Part shown: positions 34,628 to 43,511 of the stretch, piece by piece
How positions within the stretch are numbered: position 1 is the stretch's first letter
How the letters are laid out: each line of letters starts with the position of its first letter
Source: a candidate division BRC1 bacterium ADurb.Bin183
GTDB lineage: Bacteria; Sumerlaeota; Sumerlaeia; MWCT01
Assembly: GCA_002070185.1 (NCBI GenBank)
Contig: MWCT01000003.1
Coordinates: 62,001 to 126,000, forward strand
Length of the DNA: 64,000 bases
Reading direction: 5' to 3'
Notes under the pieces: model-generated
What the model was told of the DNA's origin: nothing
What the model saw: only the letters and a program-made list of their open reading frames with translations
The model's database searches: none
Program-made: the position numbers and the translations under genes

Positions 34628-35917
34628 ATGGATATCAGAGTATCTCCCTGCAACAGACTGGAAGGGACGATTACCGCGCAACCATCTAAAAACTACACAA
34701 CGCGCTATCTGCTGGCGTCCGCGCTTGCTGAGGGCGAAAGCCTTGTCCGGCGCCCCGCAAAAAGCGACGACGCCGCCGCGCTCATCTCCTGCCTCCGCGC
34801 GCTCGGCGCGGAGATTGTCGAGCAGGGCGACGGCTGCCGAGTTCGCGGGTTTGGACGCCGCCCCCGAAACCCCGGCGTCATCAACCCGCACAATGCGGGC
34901 GCTGTCCTGCGCTTTCTGCTGGGAACGGGCGCGCTCCTGCCCGAAGTTCGCTTCATCACAGATTTTCCCGAATCGCTCGGCAAACGCCCCAATGCGGACA
35001 TCCTCGACGCGCTTGCCCAACTGGGCGTGAAGAGCGAATCCGATAACGGCAGACTGCCCATCACACTCTACGGCGGCAATCTGCGCGGCGGCAAAATCAC
35101 AGTCTCCGGCGAGAAAAGTTCCCAATTCCTCAGCTCGCTCCTCTTCCTTGCGCCGCTTATCGGCGAACGCGTTGAAATCGCCGTCGTCGGCAATCTTAAA
35201 TCGAAGGCGGCGGTCTGGCAGACGCTGGATGTCATTCGCGAGGCGGGCATAGACATCAAGGCGGACGACGCGCTGGCATCTTTCGTCATCGAGGGCGGAC
35301 AGCGTTATCAGCCCCGCGTCTATGAGGTCAACGGCGACTGGCCCGGCTCTGCGGCGGTGCTGGCGGCGGCGGCGGTCTCCCCCGAATCCGATGTTGCCAT
35401 AAACGGACTTTGCGGCGACAGACAAGGCGAGCGCGCCATTGTGGATGTTCTCGCCGCTATGGGGGCGGACATCGCTTTCGAAAACCGAAGCGCGCGCGTG
35501 CGCGGCGGCGGGATGCTTCGCAGTGTTGAATTCGACGGCGACAAAGCCACAGACGCCGTTTTGGCGATGGTCGGCGCTGCGTGTCTGGCGCAGGGGACGT
35601 CCCGATTTTTTAATGTGGAAAATCTGCGCCTCAAAGAATGCGACCGCATCGCCGAGCCGCTTGGCGAACTTGCAAAACTCGGCGTGCGCGCATCCGAAAA
35701 GCGGGATGAGATTATTATCGAGGGCAACCCAGCCGGCTTTGCGGGCGGCATGGCGCTCAATGGACGCGGCGACCACCGCGTCATTATGCTGCTGACTATC
35801 GTCGGGATTCGCACGCAAAAAGGAATCATTATCGAAGGCGCCGAGCATATCGCAAAATCATATCCCGATTTTTTCCGGCATATGGAATCGCTCGGCGCAA
35901 AATTCGAATACATCTAA
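34628..35917 (+). CDS. aroA: 3-phosphoshikimate 1-carboxyvinyltransferase (EPSP synthase)
   Basis: The enzyme joins shikimate-3-phosphate and phosphoenolpyruvate in chorismate synthesis. ATG 34628 is chosen over the upstream open frame from 34589 because it begins with MDIRVSPCNRLEG. 429 residues. The PEP/S3P residues are mostly kept: Lys21 and Arg26 in PSKNYTTR, SSQFLS, ECDRIA and GDHR. The NAGTA-MRP loop reads NAGAVLRF (89-96), so positions equal to E. coli Thr97 and Pro101 are Ala and Phe. aroF starts 19 bases downstream. Confidence 0.88.
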   Translation: MDIRVSPCNRLEGTITAQPSKNYTTRYLLASALAEGESLVRRPAKSDDAAALISCLRALGAEIVEQGDGCRVRGFGRRPRNPGVINPHNAGAVLRFLLGTGALLPEVRFITDFPESLGKRPNADILDALAQLGVKSESDNGRLPITLYGGNLRGGKITVSGEKSSQFLSSLLFLAPLIGERVEIAVVGNLKSKAAVWQTLDVIREAGIDIKADDALASFVIEGGQRYQPRVYEVNGDWPGSAAVLAAAAVSPESDVAINGLCGDRQGERAIVDVLAAMGADIAFENRSARVRGGGMLRSVEFDGDKATDAVLAMVGAACLAQGTSRFFNVENLRLKECDRIAEPLGELAKLGVRASEKRDEIIIEGNPAGFAGGMALNGRGDHRVIMLLTIVGIRTQKGIIIEGAEHIAKSYPDFFRHMESLGAKFEYI

Positions 35918-35936
35918 CAAGAAAGGTATAAACATT

Positions 35937-36965
35937 ATGATTATCGTCATGAAAAAAAACGCCACAGAGGCGGAACTTGAAGCCGTCAAAGACGCCATCA
36001 TACGGCTGGGATACAAACCCCATGCTATTCAAGGCGTAGAGAGAACGGTCATCGGCGCAGTGGGACACGAAGATAAAACCCCGCTGCAAATACTCGAACA
36101 GACAGAAGGCGTGGAAGCCGTCATCCCCATCCTCAAACCGTGGAAACTCGTCAGCCGCGACATCAAACCCGAACGCTCCGTTGTTGATGTGGACGGCGTT
36201 ATCATTGGCGGAAAAGAAATAACAATCATCGCCGGTCCCTGCTCCGTCGAATCCGAAGAGCAAATCATCGAAACGGCGCAGGCGGTCAGGGCGGCGGGGG
36301 CAAAAATCCTCCGCGGCGGCGCCTACAAACCCCGCACATCGCCCTACGCCTTTCAAGGACTCGAAATCACCGGGCTCAAACTGCTGGCTCAGGCGCGCAG
36401 CCTCACAGGGCTTAAAATCGTCACAGAAATCGTCTCCGTCTCGGAAATAGATCTCATCTGCGAATATTCGGACATGATACAAATCGGCGCGCGAAACTGC
36501 CAGAACTACGCCCTCCTCAAACGCGTGGGACAGACGCGCCTCCCCGTCCTCCTCAAGCGCGGCATGGCGACAACCGTCAAAGAATTTCTCATGTCCGCAG
36601 AATATATCATGTCGCAAGGCAATTATCAAGTCGTCTTATGCGAACGCGGCATACGCACTTTTGAAGATTCGACCCGATTCACGCTCGACCTTAATTGCGT
36701 CCCCGTTCTCAATGAACTCACACACCTCCCCGTCATTGTTGACCCAAGCCACGGCACGGGCAACTGGCGCTACGTCACGCCAATGGGACGCGCCGCAATC
36801 GCCGCAGGCGCGGACGGGCTCACCGTTGAGGTGCATCCCAATCCCCGCGAGGCATTCTCGGACGGTCCGCAATCTTTGAAACCTGAAAAGTTCACGGAGT
36901 TCATGAGCGAAGTGCGCAAGATTGCCCTTGCCATGGGACGCGACCTTGCCATACCGAAGATTTGA
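35937..36965 (+). CDS. aroF: DAHP synthase, type I-beta with N-terminal ferredoxin-like regulatory domain
   Basis: 342 residues. Residues 1-75 are the ferredoxin-like domain seen in Thermotoga-type DAHP synthase ([17 protein letters not shown] start), which mediates feedback by aromatic amino acids in that group. The catalytic barrel has [34 protein letters not shown] and VDPSHGTGN. It catalyses PEP plus erythrose 4-phosphate to DAHP, the first shikimate step. The coupling with aroA suggests a shared transcript. Confidence 0.93.
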   Translation: MIIVMKKNATEAELEAVKDAIIRLGYKPHAIQGVERTVIGAVGHEDKTPLQILEQTEGVEAVIPILKPWKLVSRDIKPERSVVDVDGVIIGGKEITIIAGPCSVESEEQIIETAQAVRAAGAKILRGGAYKPRTSPYAFQGLEITGLKLLAQARSLTGLKIVTEIVSVSEIDLICEYSDMIQIGARNCQNYALLKRVGQTRLPVLLKRGMATTVKEFLMSAEYIMSQGNYQVVLCERGIRTFEDSTRFTLDLNCVPVLNELTHLPVIVDPSHGTGNWRYVTPMGRAAIAAGADGLTVEVHPNPREAFSDGPQSLKPEKFTEFMSEVRKIALAMGRDLAIPKI

Positions 36966-36989
36966 GCATTTTATCAAAGAGGTTGAACG

Positions 36990-38777
36990 ATGAGATTATT
37001 TCCCGCGGGTTTCATGATGTTGACCATTCTATTTGCCGCCTGTTCCAACATACCAAAAAATGCGGCGATTGCCGTCATAGACGACCCCGCCCTTGATGCC
37101 GCCGTTGCCAAAGCCCGCGCGCGTTTAATGGCATCGCGAAAATTCGACCGCTTTGATGTAACGATTCTCATCCGCCAAACAGATGGATCTTGGCGGCGCG
37201 GCTCGTATAATCCCGCCGCCGCTTTTTACCCCGCCAGCTGCGTCAAACTCCCATACCTTACCGCCGCCATGCGATGGTGCCGCGATAACGGAAAACCTTA
37301 TGACCATCTTGATTACTGCGTCCGCCCCATGATAGAAAAATCAGACAATATCCAGACCGGCGTCGTCGTGGACGCTATCACAGGCGCCCCAAATTACTCC
37401 CCCGCCGCCCTTGATGAAACCTATCAAGCATGGTATAAAAAACGCCTTTATACAGAAAACTTTCTCGCCTCTTTTGGACTCCTCGAAAATCAAACCGTCA
37501 TACATAAAACCTACCCATCCAATTCCGGCGAAAGCCCTGTCGGCGCGGAAAAAATCGCACGCGACGAACGCGGCATGAACCTGATGCAACCGCTGGCATC
37601 CGCCATGCTCATGCAAAAAATCATAGACGGCGCAATTGAGCCGGACGCTCTTGCCTACATGCGCGAACTCCTCGCCCATGCCCGCCATGATTCCAATAGC
37701 GCCTTCGGACACTCCCTTCCACCGGGAACAATATTCGAAAATAAAACCGGCATGGCTTATGACACCGTTGAAGAAATCGCTTATGTCATCCTCCCCAACG
37801 GACGCGAGTTCATCATCGCCGGATTTTCCAACGGACGCGATAATCAAGAAAAGCCGCCCTACGACGTCGTCGGCATATCCCCATTTTCAGAAATGATTAT
37901 CGAAGAGCTTGGGCTGGATGACGGCTGCCCCCCAAAAATCAAAATAGATAATACAGACGCGGGATTTTCCGCTTCCGGAGGCTGGCAGGTCGAAACCGCT
38001 CTTGTGGATAAATGGGGAGAAAACTACCTTGCCGCGCCCGCAGAAAGCGGCGCCAAAGCCGCGTGGAATCTCAACGTCCCAGAATCCGGACTCTATGAAG
38101 TTTACATCTGGTATCCGGAAGACCCCGCGCACTCAGCCAGCGCGCCCTTCTCCGTCATCCATGCCGCCGGAACAAGCGATGTCAAAGTCAACCAGCAAAT
38201 ACATGGCGGATTCTGGTATAAACTCGGAGACTACCCATTCGAAAAAGGAGGCGGCGTTATCGAACTCACAAGCGCCAATCTCGGCGTCGTTGTCGCAGAT
38301 GCGGTTATGGCGATTAAGTGGCACGATGCCGTCAGCCCGCAAACAGGCGAGGACGTCATCGTGGATGACGATTACGGCGCGCCCCATTACATCGAAACCG
38401 GCGAATGGCGCTCCGTTAACAACAAAGGTTTTATGGGAGGAAACTTCCGCTATGCTAACATCTCCGACGACGCGACCGCTGTATGGACGGCGAACCTCTC
38501 AACCGACGGATGGTATGACGTTTTCGCGCAATATCGCAGCATGCTCGACGGAGCGGCTATGGCAAAATTCGCAGTTCATTCAGCCGATGGCGAATTCATC
38601 TGCTATGCAGACCAATCGAAAAACATCCTCAAATGGGTTCGCCTCGGCAGATTCCGATTTAACGCCGGCGAAAATAAAATCACGCTCATGGCATCGGGCA
38701 GCTCCGGCGGAATGCGCGTCATCGCCGACGCCGTGCGATTCAAACTCGCAACCCCAGCCGATACCGGCTCTAAATAA
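36990..38777 (+). CDS. Lipoprotein with a beta-lactamase-like serine domain and golvesin-like C-terminal domains
   Basis: The 595-residue protein has a lipobox ending in Cys18. Residues about 50-305 form a serine beta-lactamase/transpeptidase-like domain: S-x-x-K as SCVK (Ser83, Lys86), SDN at 118-120 and KTG at 252-254. The SCVK-to-SDN distance is only 35 residues against about 60 in class A enzymes. No ExxLN omega-loop glutamate is apparent, so true beta-lactamase action is doubtful; a peptidase or esterase is as likely. Residues about 310-440 and 455-590 are two copies of a golvesin-like domain (for example SGLYEVYIWYP, DGWYDVFAQYR, FNAGENKITLM), thought to bind glycans or wall. AroF ends 24 bases upstream. 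Confidence 0.8.
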   Translation: MRLFPAGFMMLTILFAACSNIPKNAAIAVIDDPALDAAVAKARARLMASRKFDRFDVTILIRQTDGSWRRGSYNPAAAFYPASCVKLPYLTAAMRWCRDNGKPYDHLDYCVRPMIEKSDNIQTGVVVDAITGAPNYSPAALDETYQAWYKKRLYTENFLASFGLLENQTVIHKTYPSNSGESPVGAEKIARDERGMNLMQPLASAMLMQKIIDGAIEPDALAYMRELLAHARHDSNSAFGHSLPPGTIFENKTGMAYDTVEEIAYVILPNGREFIIAGFSNGRDNQEKPPYDVVGISPFSEMIIEELGLDDGCPPKIKIDNTDAGFSASGGWQVETALVDKWGENYLAAPAESGAKAAWNLNVPESGLYEVYIWYPEDPAHSASAPFSVIHAAGTSDVKVNQQIHGGFWYKLGDYPFEKGGGVIELTSANLGVVVADAVMAIKWHDAVSPQTGEDVIVDDDYGAPHYIETGEWRSVNNKGFMGGNFRYANISDDATAVWTANLSTDGWYDVFAQYRSMLDGAAMAKFAVHSADGEFICYADQSKNILKWVRLGRFRFNAGENKITLMASGSSGGMRVIADAVRFKLATPADTGSK

Positions 38778-38802
38778 ATCTTAAAAAAGGCAGCGCAAAA
38801 TT

Positions 38803-39546
38803 ATGAAACCTATCATTGGCATCAACGCAAACTTTTTCCGAGACGATGATGAAAACGTTTTCCGCATCTTCATCAGCGCCAACTACACAAACGCCATCCT
38901 AAAATCGGGAGGCACGCCCATCATCCTGCCCGTCGCGCCAGACGCCGAGACAATAGAGCAATACTTGCAGCAGATTGACGGGCTAATGTTCATCGGCGGA
39001 GCGGATATTGACCCCGCGCTTTATGGAATGGAAAAAAAATACCCGCTGGTGAGAACAATGTCGCCGGAGCGGCAAAATTTCGACCACGCCCTCGCCGTCG
39101 CCGCCATCGCAAAAGACATCCCTGTCCTCGGCATCTGCTGCGGTTGCCAGATGCTCAACGTCGCTTGCGGAGGCACGCTCATACAAGATATCGAGCAGGA
39201 AATCCCAGAGGCGCGCATTCGACACTACCTGAAAATTCCGCCCTATTACTTGCCGCATAAAATCCGCATCAGCCCCGATTCCCTCCTTTATAGCATCCTG
39301 CAAAAAGAAAGCATCGAAACCAATAGCGCGCATCATCAATGCGTGTTGCAACTCGGCAAAGGAATTCGCCCGACGGCGTGGAGCGAGGATAACATCGTGG
39401 AATGTATCGAGCGCCCCCAGTCGCGCTTTTTTCTCGGACTGCAATGGCACCCCGAAGCCATTCACGAACGCCCCGAACAATTATCGCTATTCAAAGCCTT
39501 TGTGGATGCCGCTGCCTTGGCGCCCTCCGCCGCCTCATCCTCCTGA
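38803..39546 (+). CDS. Class I glutamine amidotransferase-like hydrolase (peptidase C26, PuuD-like)
   Basis: The 247-residue product has the PuuD/GAT1-like triad: Cys in GICCGCQMLN, and His and Glu in LQWHPEAI. The start MKPIIGIN and DGLMFIGGADIDP fit gamma-glutamyl-GABA hydrolase-type C26 peptidases, which cleave gamma-glutamyl bonds in polyamine catabolism or folate polyglutamate. Its 3' end overlaps the convergent MFS gene by 85 bases. The last residues (after ALAPSAASSS) are low-complexity and may be the overlapped part. Confidence 0.85.
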   Translation: MKPIIGINANFFRDDDENVFRIFISANYTNAILKSGGTPIILPVAPDAETIEQYLQQIDGLMFIGGADIDPALYGMEKKYPLVRTMSPERQNFDHALAVAAIAKDIPVLGICCGCQMLNVACGGTLIQDIEQEIPEARIRHYLKIPPYYLPHKIRISPDSLLYSILQKESIETNSAHHQCVLQLGKGIRPTAWSEDNIVECIERPQSRFFLGLQWHPEAIHERPEQLSLFKAFVDAAALAPSAASSS

Positions 39547-40880
39547 GCCTTTTCGCGGTTCTGGAAAATTGAAAGCATGCAAAGGAGATTCAACGCCGAG
39601 CGCATCGGCAGCGTCAAAAGAGCCAGCGCCACATCCCATGTCTTTGCCGATTTTTTCTCCCGAACCTTTTGAAGCATCATCAACGCCAGCAGCGTCAGAA
39701 CCATATTCGCCATAAAATAATATCCAAACGAATGAAAATAATCCGTCGGAAACTGCGGAATCATAAAACCCCAAAAAAGCGGCGTCGCCCCGCCGAAAAC
39801 ACCAACGCCTGTGTTGAACATCGCAAGCGACATCAGACTGTTCCGCTGCGGCGCCGTCACAAACAAAAGCCGCCATGTGGCAATCCAAATAGTCGCCTTC
39901 ACCATCCCATTATAAATGAACAGACAAATAAGCAGCCATAGATGCGGCTTGAACACACCCTCCGCCAGCATCATCCAAAAACAAAGATAGATGAGAATCG
40001 CCGATAAACAAATCTTCATAACCGGCTTGCTCCCCCACCTATCCAAAAATTTCCCCGCTCCCAAAAGCGCCGCAATCATCGCGCCGGAAGAAATCGCGCC
40101 GAGCCACAAAATCATCCGCTCCGACAACGCCGATTCCTGCCTCAAAAAAAGAACGATAAAAGAATCGAAACCGCTGTTGGAAAGCGTCCAGATAAAAATA
40201 AAAATCAAAAAGCGGCGATAATTCTTATCACGAAAAACATGCCTTACCGCCGGTAAAATCGGACCCCACGCCTCCTCATGCGGCGGAATCTCCACATTCG
40301 GAATACGCCCGAGAAAAAACAAACTCGCCATCCCCGCCGCAAAACTGATAAAATAAATAATCGAAAAACGAAACGCCGTCGGACTCTTGCCGACTATCAA
40401 ACCAGAAAGAAAAAAAATAATCAAACTCATCAACTGAACATAAATATTTTCCCATGCAAAATAACGCCCGCGGTATTGCTCCGGCACCAACCCCCGCAAC
40501 CAAGGAAACCACGACACATTGGCAAGCCCGCGCAAAAATGACCACGTGAAAAGAATCGCCACCAACGCCAAAACCAGATGATTGGAACTCCAAATATTTT
40601 TCAAAAATGGCAAAGCGACAAAACCAAGAATCATCATCGTGCGGCTTGTCCATCCCGCAAGCATCGCCCGACGGTAGCCCAGCCGCGTGATATAACGCGT
40701 GGATGGAATTTGCAAAATCGCCAGAAACGGCATGACGGATGAAACGATTCCCACGGCGCGGCTGCCCCCGCCCAGCCACAACGTCAAAAGAACAATGGGC
40801 GTGCCGAGTATAATCCAGTAACTTAACGCATTAAAGCTCTGGAAAAGATATAAATGCCGTTTAGCGGGAAAATCGGTCAT
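39462..40880 (-). CDS. MFS transporter
   Basis: 472 residues from ATG 40880, where the frame first reads MTDFPAKRHLYLFQSF; the open frame extends a few residues further. Twelve membrane helices in two halves, with the MFS helix 2-3 loop RLGYRRAML and its half-site equivalent KFLDRWGSKPVMK, identify the superfamily. Loops between halves are basic. Substrate not predictable. The C-terminal tail is acidic and low-complexity (EDEAAEGAKAAAS) and overlaps the C26 hydrolase gene. Confidence 0.85.
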   Translation of the reverse strand: MTDFPAKRHLYLFQSFNALSYWIILGTPIVLLTLWLGGGSRAVGIVSSVMPFLAILQIPSTRYITRLGYRRAMLAGWTSRTMMILGFVALPFLKNIWSSNHLVLALVAILFTWSFLRGLANVSWFPWLRGLVPEQYRGRYFAWENIYVQLMSLIIFFLSGLIVGKSPTAFRFSIIYFISFAAGMASLFFLGRIPNVEIPPHEEAWGPILPAVRHVFRDKNYRRFLIFIFIWTLSNSGFDSFIVLFLRQESALSERMILWLGAISSGAMIAALLGAGKFLDRWGSKPVMKICLSAILIYLCFWMMLAEGVFKPHLWLLICLFIYNGMVKATIWIATWRLLFVTAPQRNSLMSLAMFNTGVGVFGGATPLFWGFMIPQFPTDYFHSFGYYFMANMVLTLLALMMLQKVREKKSAKTWDVALALLTLPMRSALNLLCMLSIFQNREKAQEDEAAEGAKAAASTKALNSDNCSGRS

Positions 40881-40999
40881 AAAAATTCGCGAACAGCAAA
40901 GGGCAAATACCAAAATTTCAGATTGGACTATCTACACGCGCCCCAACTCGTCAAGGCTTTTTAAGGCGTAGCGCGCCAACTTCTATGCCGATTTGGAAG

Positions 41000-43099
41000 T
41001 TAAGGCAACATTGCATCTCCGATGTCAACATTGACGTTGTTGCCGGGATGTGCGGCTTTGATATGAACAAGATTGTGCGTTGCGTCCTCAACGGTGATAT
41101 CGTAAATGCCTTGCGGAATATTGAGCAACACAAAGCGTCCATCGGGGAAACTCGTTGTTGTGATATTCTGTCCGTTACCAGTTAAAATAACAGTTGCGCC
41201 GGAGATAGGCAGACGCGTGCCCGCATCAAGGGCGCGTCCGTTGAATGTGTTCGGGTCGGGCGTGAGAAGAATGTCGCCGAGGTTGAGATTGCTTCCCGAT
41301 GTTGCTGTGATGCTTTTCTGGTAGAAACGGTAGGCATAGCCCCACGTCTGGAACAGATGGGTGCCGCCCGTCACATTATATATAATGAAGTCGCCATTAA
41401 GCAAACTGGTCGTAAGATATGGCGTGTAGATGCCTCCATCCATTTGCACAAAAGCATTGTAAACAGGCAAGCCATTGTCAGCATCGAGAAGGCGTCCGTT
41501 GACTGTGCCGCCGATGGGGCGGATGCCGATTTTGCCTGCATCTGTTGCCGCGCCCGAATTTTGCGCGACCGCCGTCTGATTGAATTGATATGCCCAGCCC
41601 CAAGTTTGCAGCTGCCGCACGCCGGCGGGAACGTTAACGAGGATGAAGCGACCGGAGATATTGGTCTTCGTTTCCTTTCCCACGCCGCCGCCGTCATATT
41701 GGACATGGGCGTTCATAATCGGGCGATTCGTGTCCGCATCCACAATCTGTCCGCGAATAGTGTTGGGGACGATGGAAAAATAACGGTTGCCGATATCGGT
41801 TGCGCCGGTCGCGTTGACTGTGATGGGCTGTTCCTGAAAATTATAGGCGTAGCCCCAAGCCTGCAGCGTATGCGCGCCGGGAGTGACGGAGAGGAACATG
41901 AAATAACCCTGCTCGTCTGTGCGAGTGCGCCATTTGCCGCCGCCATCGAGTTGAGCCGTCCCCGCCGCAAGCGGTTCGCCAGTCTGGTTGTCCACCATCC
42001 GCCCCACGACCGTGCCTTTCAATTTTGTCATCAGAATCTCATCAATCGGCGTATCCTTGTAGCCATAAACATTAATGTCATACTGCTTGAAATCATAAGC
42101 AAAACCCCAGACCTGCAATTTGTGATTGCCCGTTGACGCTCCGTAAATTGTGAACTTGCCTTTGGCGTTGGTGTTTGTCTGCAACACGCCGCCATCGAGT
42201 TGGACAATAATACCGTTGATGGGTTTCTGCGTTTGCGCGTCCTTGATGAGACCGGTGATTTTCGCGTTATACCAATCCGCCTGAACAGCGATTGTCCTGC
42301 TCAATACATTGTTGGTTTCATCGGATTCATTCACCGTTTCGTTGGAATCCACGATGACCGTGATGATGTGATTGCCTTGCGAAAGTTTCCCAAGGTTGAT
42401 ACCGGAAATAGTCGTCTGATTTTTTGCTGCAAGGGATGGCAGACTGCCAGACGATACGATGCTGTTATCCACCTTAACCTGATAGGAGCAGGAGCCGGAC
42501 GCCCCATCGCCTTGATTCTTCGCGGTAAATTCGAGCGTGATATCATCTGCCGATTTGGGCGCAGAAGGTGTCCAATTCATCGAGGATACAATTAAATCAG
42601 GTGATGTTAGGGGGGAAGTGCGCCAGAGCCATACTCCATAAGGTCCAGGATCATCGCTCCACGAGCCGCGTCCCTTATAGTAAAAACTCCCCGAGCAGTA
42701 AATTGTCCCATAAATATCCATCATATCTTCCGAAACAGAAAGCGGAAAGCCTGGCATCGTCTGACCCGCAAGCCTCGTGCAATGAAAATTAGAATCATTC
42801 AACGCCCGGATATCTCCCGACCACGTGCCTTTCAAAGTGATTTCATATCTGCCCTGATTGAATGAATAAGTCCCCTTTCCCGATACTGGCGGCATGTCAA
42901 ACTCATAAAAATAATAATAATAGTATGCCCAGTCGCTAATTCTCCAGCTTAATTTTCCATCATTGGAAAAAGTCACGGAAAGAACAATACCACCCATATC
43001 TCCGCGATACGTTCCCTCAAAGGCGGCGGCAATAATTGGTGTCATTAATAGAAAAAAAATAAAGGAAATAAAAACAAAATGCCTGACGTGATTTTTCAT
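41000..43099 (-). CDS. Secreted protein with CARDB domain and six carboxypeptidase-regulatory-like repeats
   Basis: 699 residues from ATG 43099, which has GGGAGGGG upstream and opens directly on a signal peptide (FISFIFFLLMTPIIAAAF). A unique N-terminal region precedes a CARDB-type domain (PDLIVSSMNWTPSAPKSADD to ETNNVLSRTI). About six repeats of roughly 75 residues follow, each with GxxxDxxTxxPIxxAxVQLDGG and then H-x-(L/F)-Q-(T/A/V)-WG-(Y/W/F)-AY-x-F. The LQTWGYAY core is unusually constant between repeats, so concerted evolution or a ligand surface is likely. No catalytic domain is seen. Confidence 0.8.
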   Translation of the reverse strand: MKNHVRHFVFISFIFFLLMTPIIAAAFEGTYRGDMGGIVLSVTFSNDGKLSWRISDWAYYYYYFYEFDMPPVSGKGTYSFNQGRYEITLKGTWSGDIRALNDSNFHCTRLAGQTMPGFPLSVSEDMMDIYGTIYCSGSFYYKGRGSWSDDPGPYGVWLWRTSPLTSPDLIVSSMNWTPSAPKSADDITLEFTAKNQGDGASGSCSYQVKVDNSIVSSGSLPSLAAKNQTTISGINLGKLSQGNHIITVIVDSNETVNESDETNNVLSRTIAVQADWYNAKITGLIKDAQTQKPINGIIVQLDGGVLQTNTNAKGKFTIYGASTGNHKLQVWGFAYDFKQYDINVYGYKDTPIDEILMTKLKGTVVGRMVDNQTGEPLAAGTAQLDGGGKWRTRTDEQGYFMFLSVTPGAHTLQAWGYAYNFQEQPITVNATGATDIGNRYFSIVPNTIRGQIVDADTNRPIMNAHVQYDGGGVGKETKTNISGRFILVNVPAGVRQLQTWGWAYQFNQTAVAQNSGAATDAGKIGIRPIGGTVNGRLLDADNGLPVYNAFVQMDGGIYTPYLTTSLLNGDFIIYNVTGGTHLFQTWGYAYRFYQKSITATSGSNLNLGDILLTPDPNTFNGRALDAGTRLPISGATVILTGNGQNITTTSFPDGRFVLLNIPQGIYDITVEDATHNLVHIKAAHPGNNVNVDIGDAMLP

Positions 43100-43228
43100 A
43101 CCATCCCCTCCCTTTTGAAAAAATGAACGAATACTGAAGAAAAAAATCAAAGTCAAGCAAAACCGCTCATGATTGCCTGATCGCAGAAATAAATGTAGCA
43201 ATAGTGGTCAAAAACAATCGGGGTCATT

Positions 43229-43430
43229 CTCTTCGATTAGCTCGATTTGCAAACCTTGTTATTATTATCTGTTTCCGGCACAAGGATGTAAAATTTCTCG
43301 CCGCACACAACCTTGAAGCAATAACTCAACATTATGAAACTGTAGATTTATCCTAATTATGCGCGCCATTAAATAAATACTTATAGATAAGCGCTAGGCA
43401 CGTCAACAGCAAATCAAGCTAATCGAGGAG
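43229..43430. repeat. 202-base element bounded by near-perfect 21-base inverted repeats
   Basis: CTCTTCGATTAGCTCGATTTG (43229-43249) and CAAATCAAGCTAATCGAGGAG (43410-43430) are inverted repeats matching at 19 of 21 positions. The 160 bases between hold no open frame and are AT-rich. It lies in the 410-base gap between aspS and the secreted repeat protein. Size and ends resemble a MITE remnant or a long hairpin RNA; no target duplication was identified. Confidence 0.45.
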
Positions 43431-43511
43431 TTTGCCCTCAACGAGTTGCCCCAACGGGTCTAAAATTTTGCACTCGAGTTTTTCGTCGGTTAAATGAGAA
43501 TAGAACGCGGT

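Noticed and set aside
34625-35848. Minus-strand open frame of 407 codons opposite aroA
   Set aside because: aroA on the plus strand has all enzyme motifs; the antisense product has no recognisable domain.
43201-43230. Phrase resembling a transposase fragment before the inverted-repeat element
   Set aside because: No frame of useful length and no recognised transposase motif.
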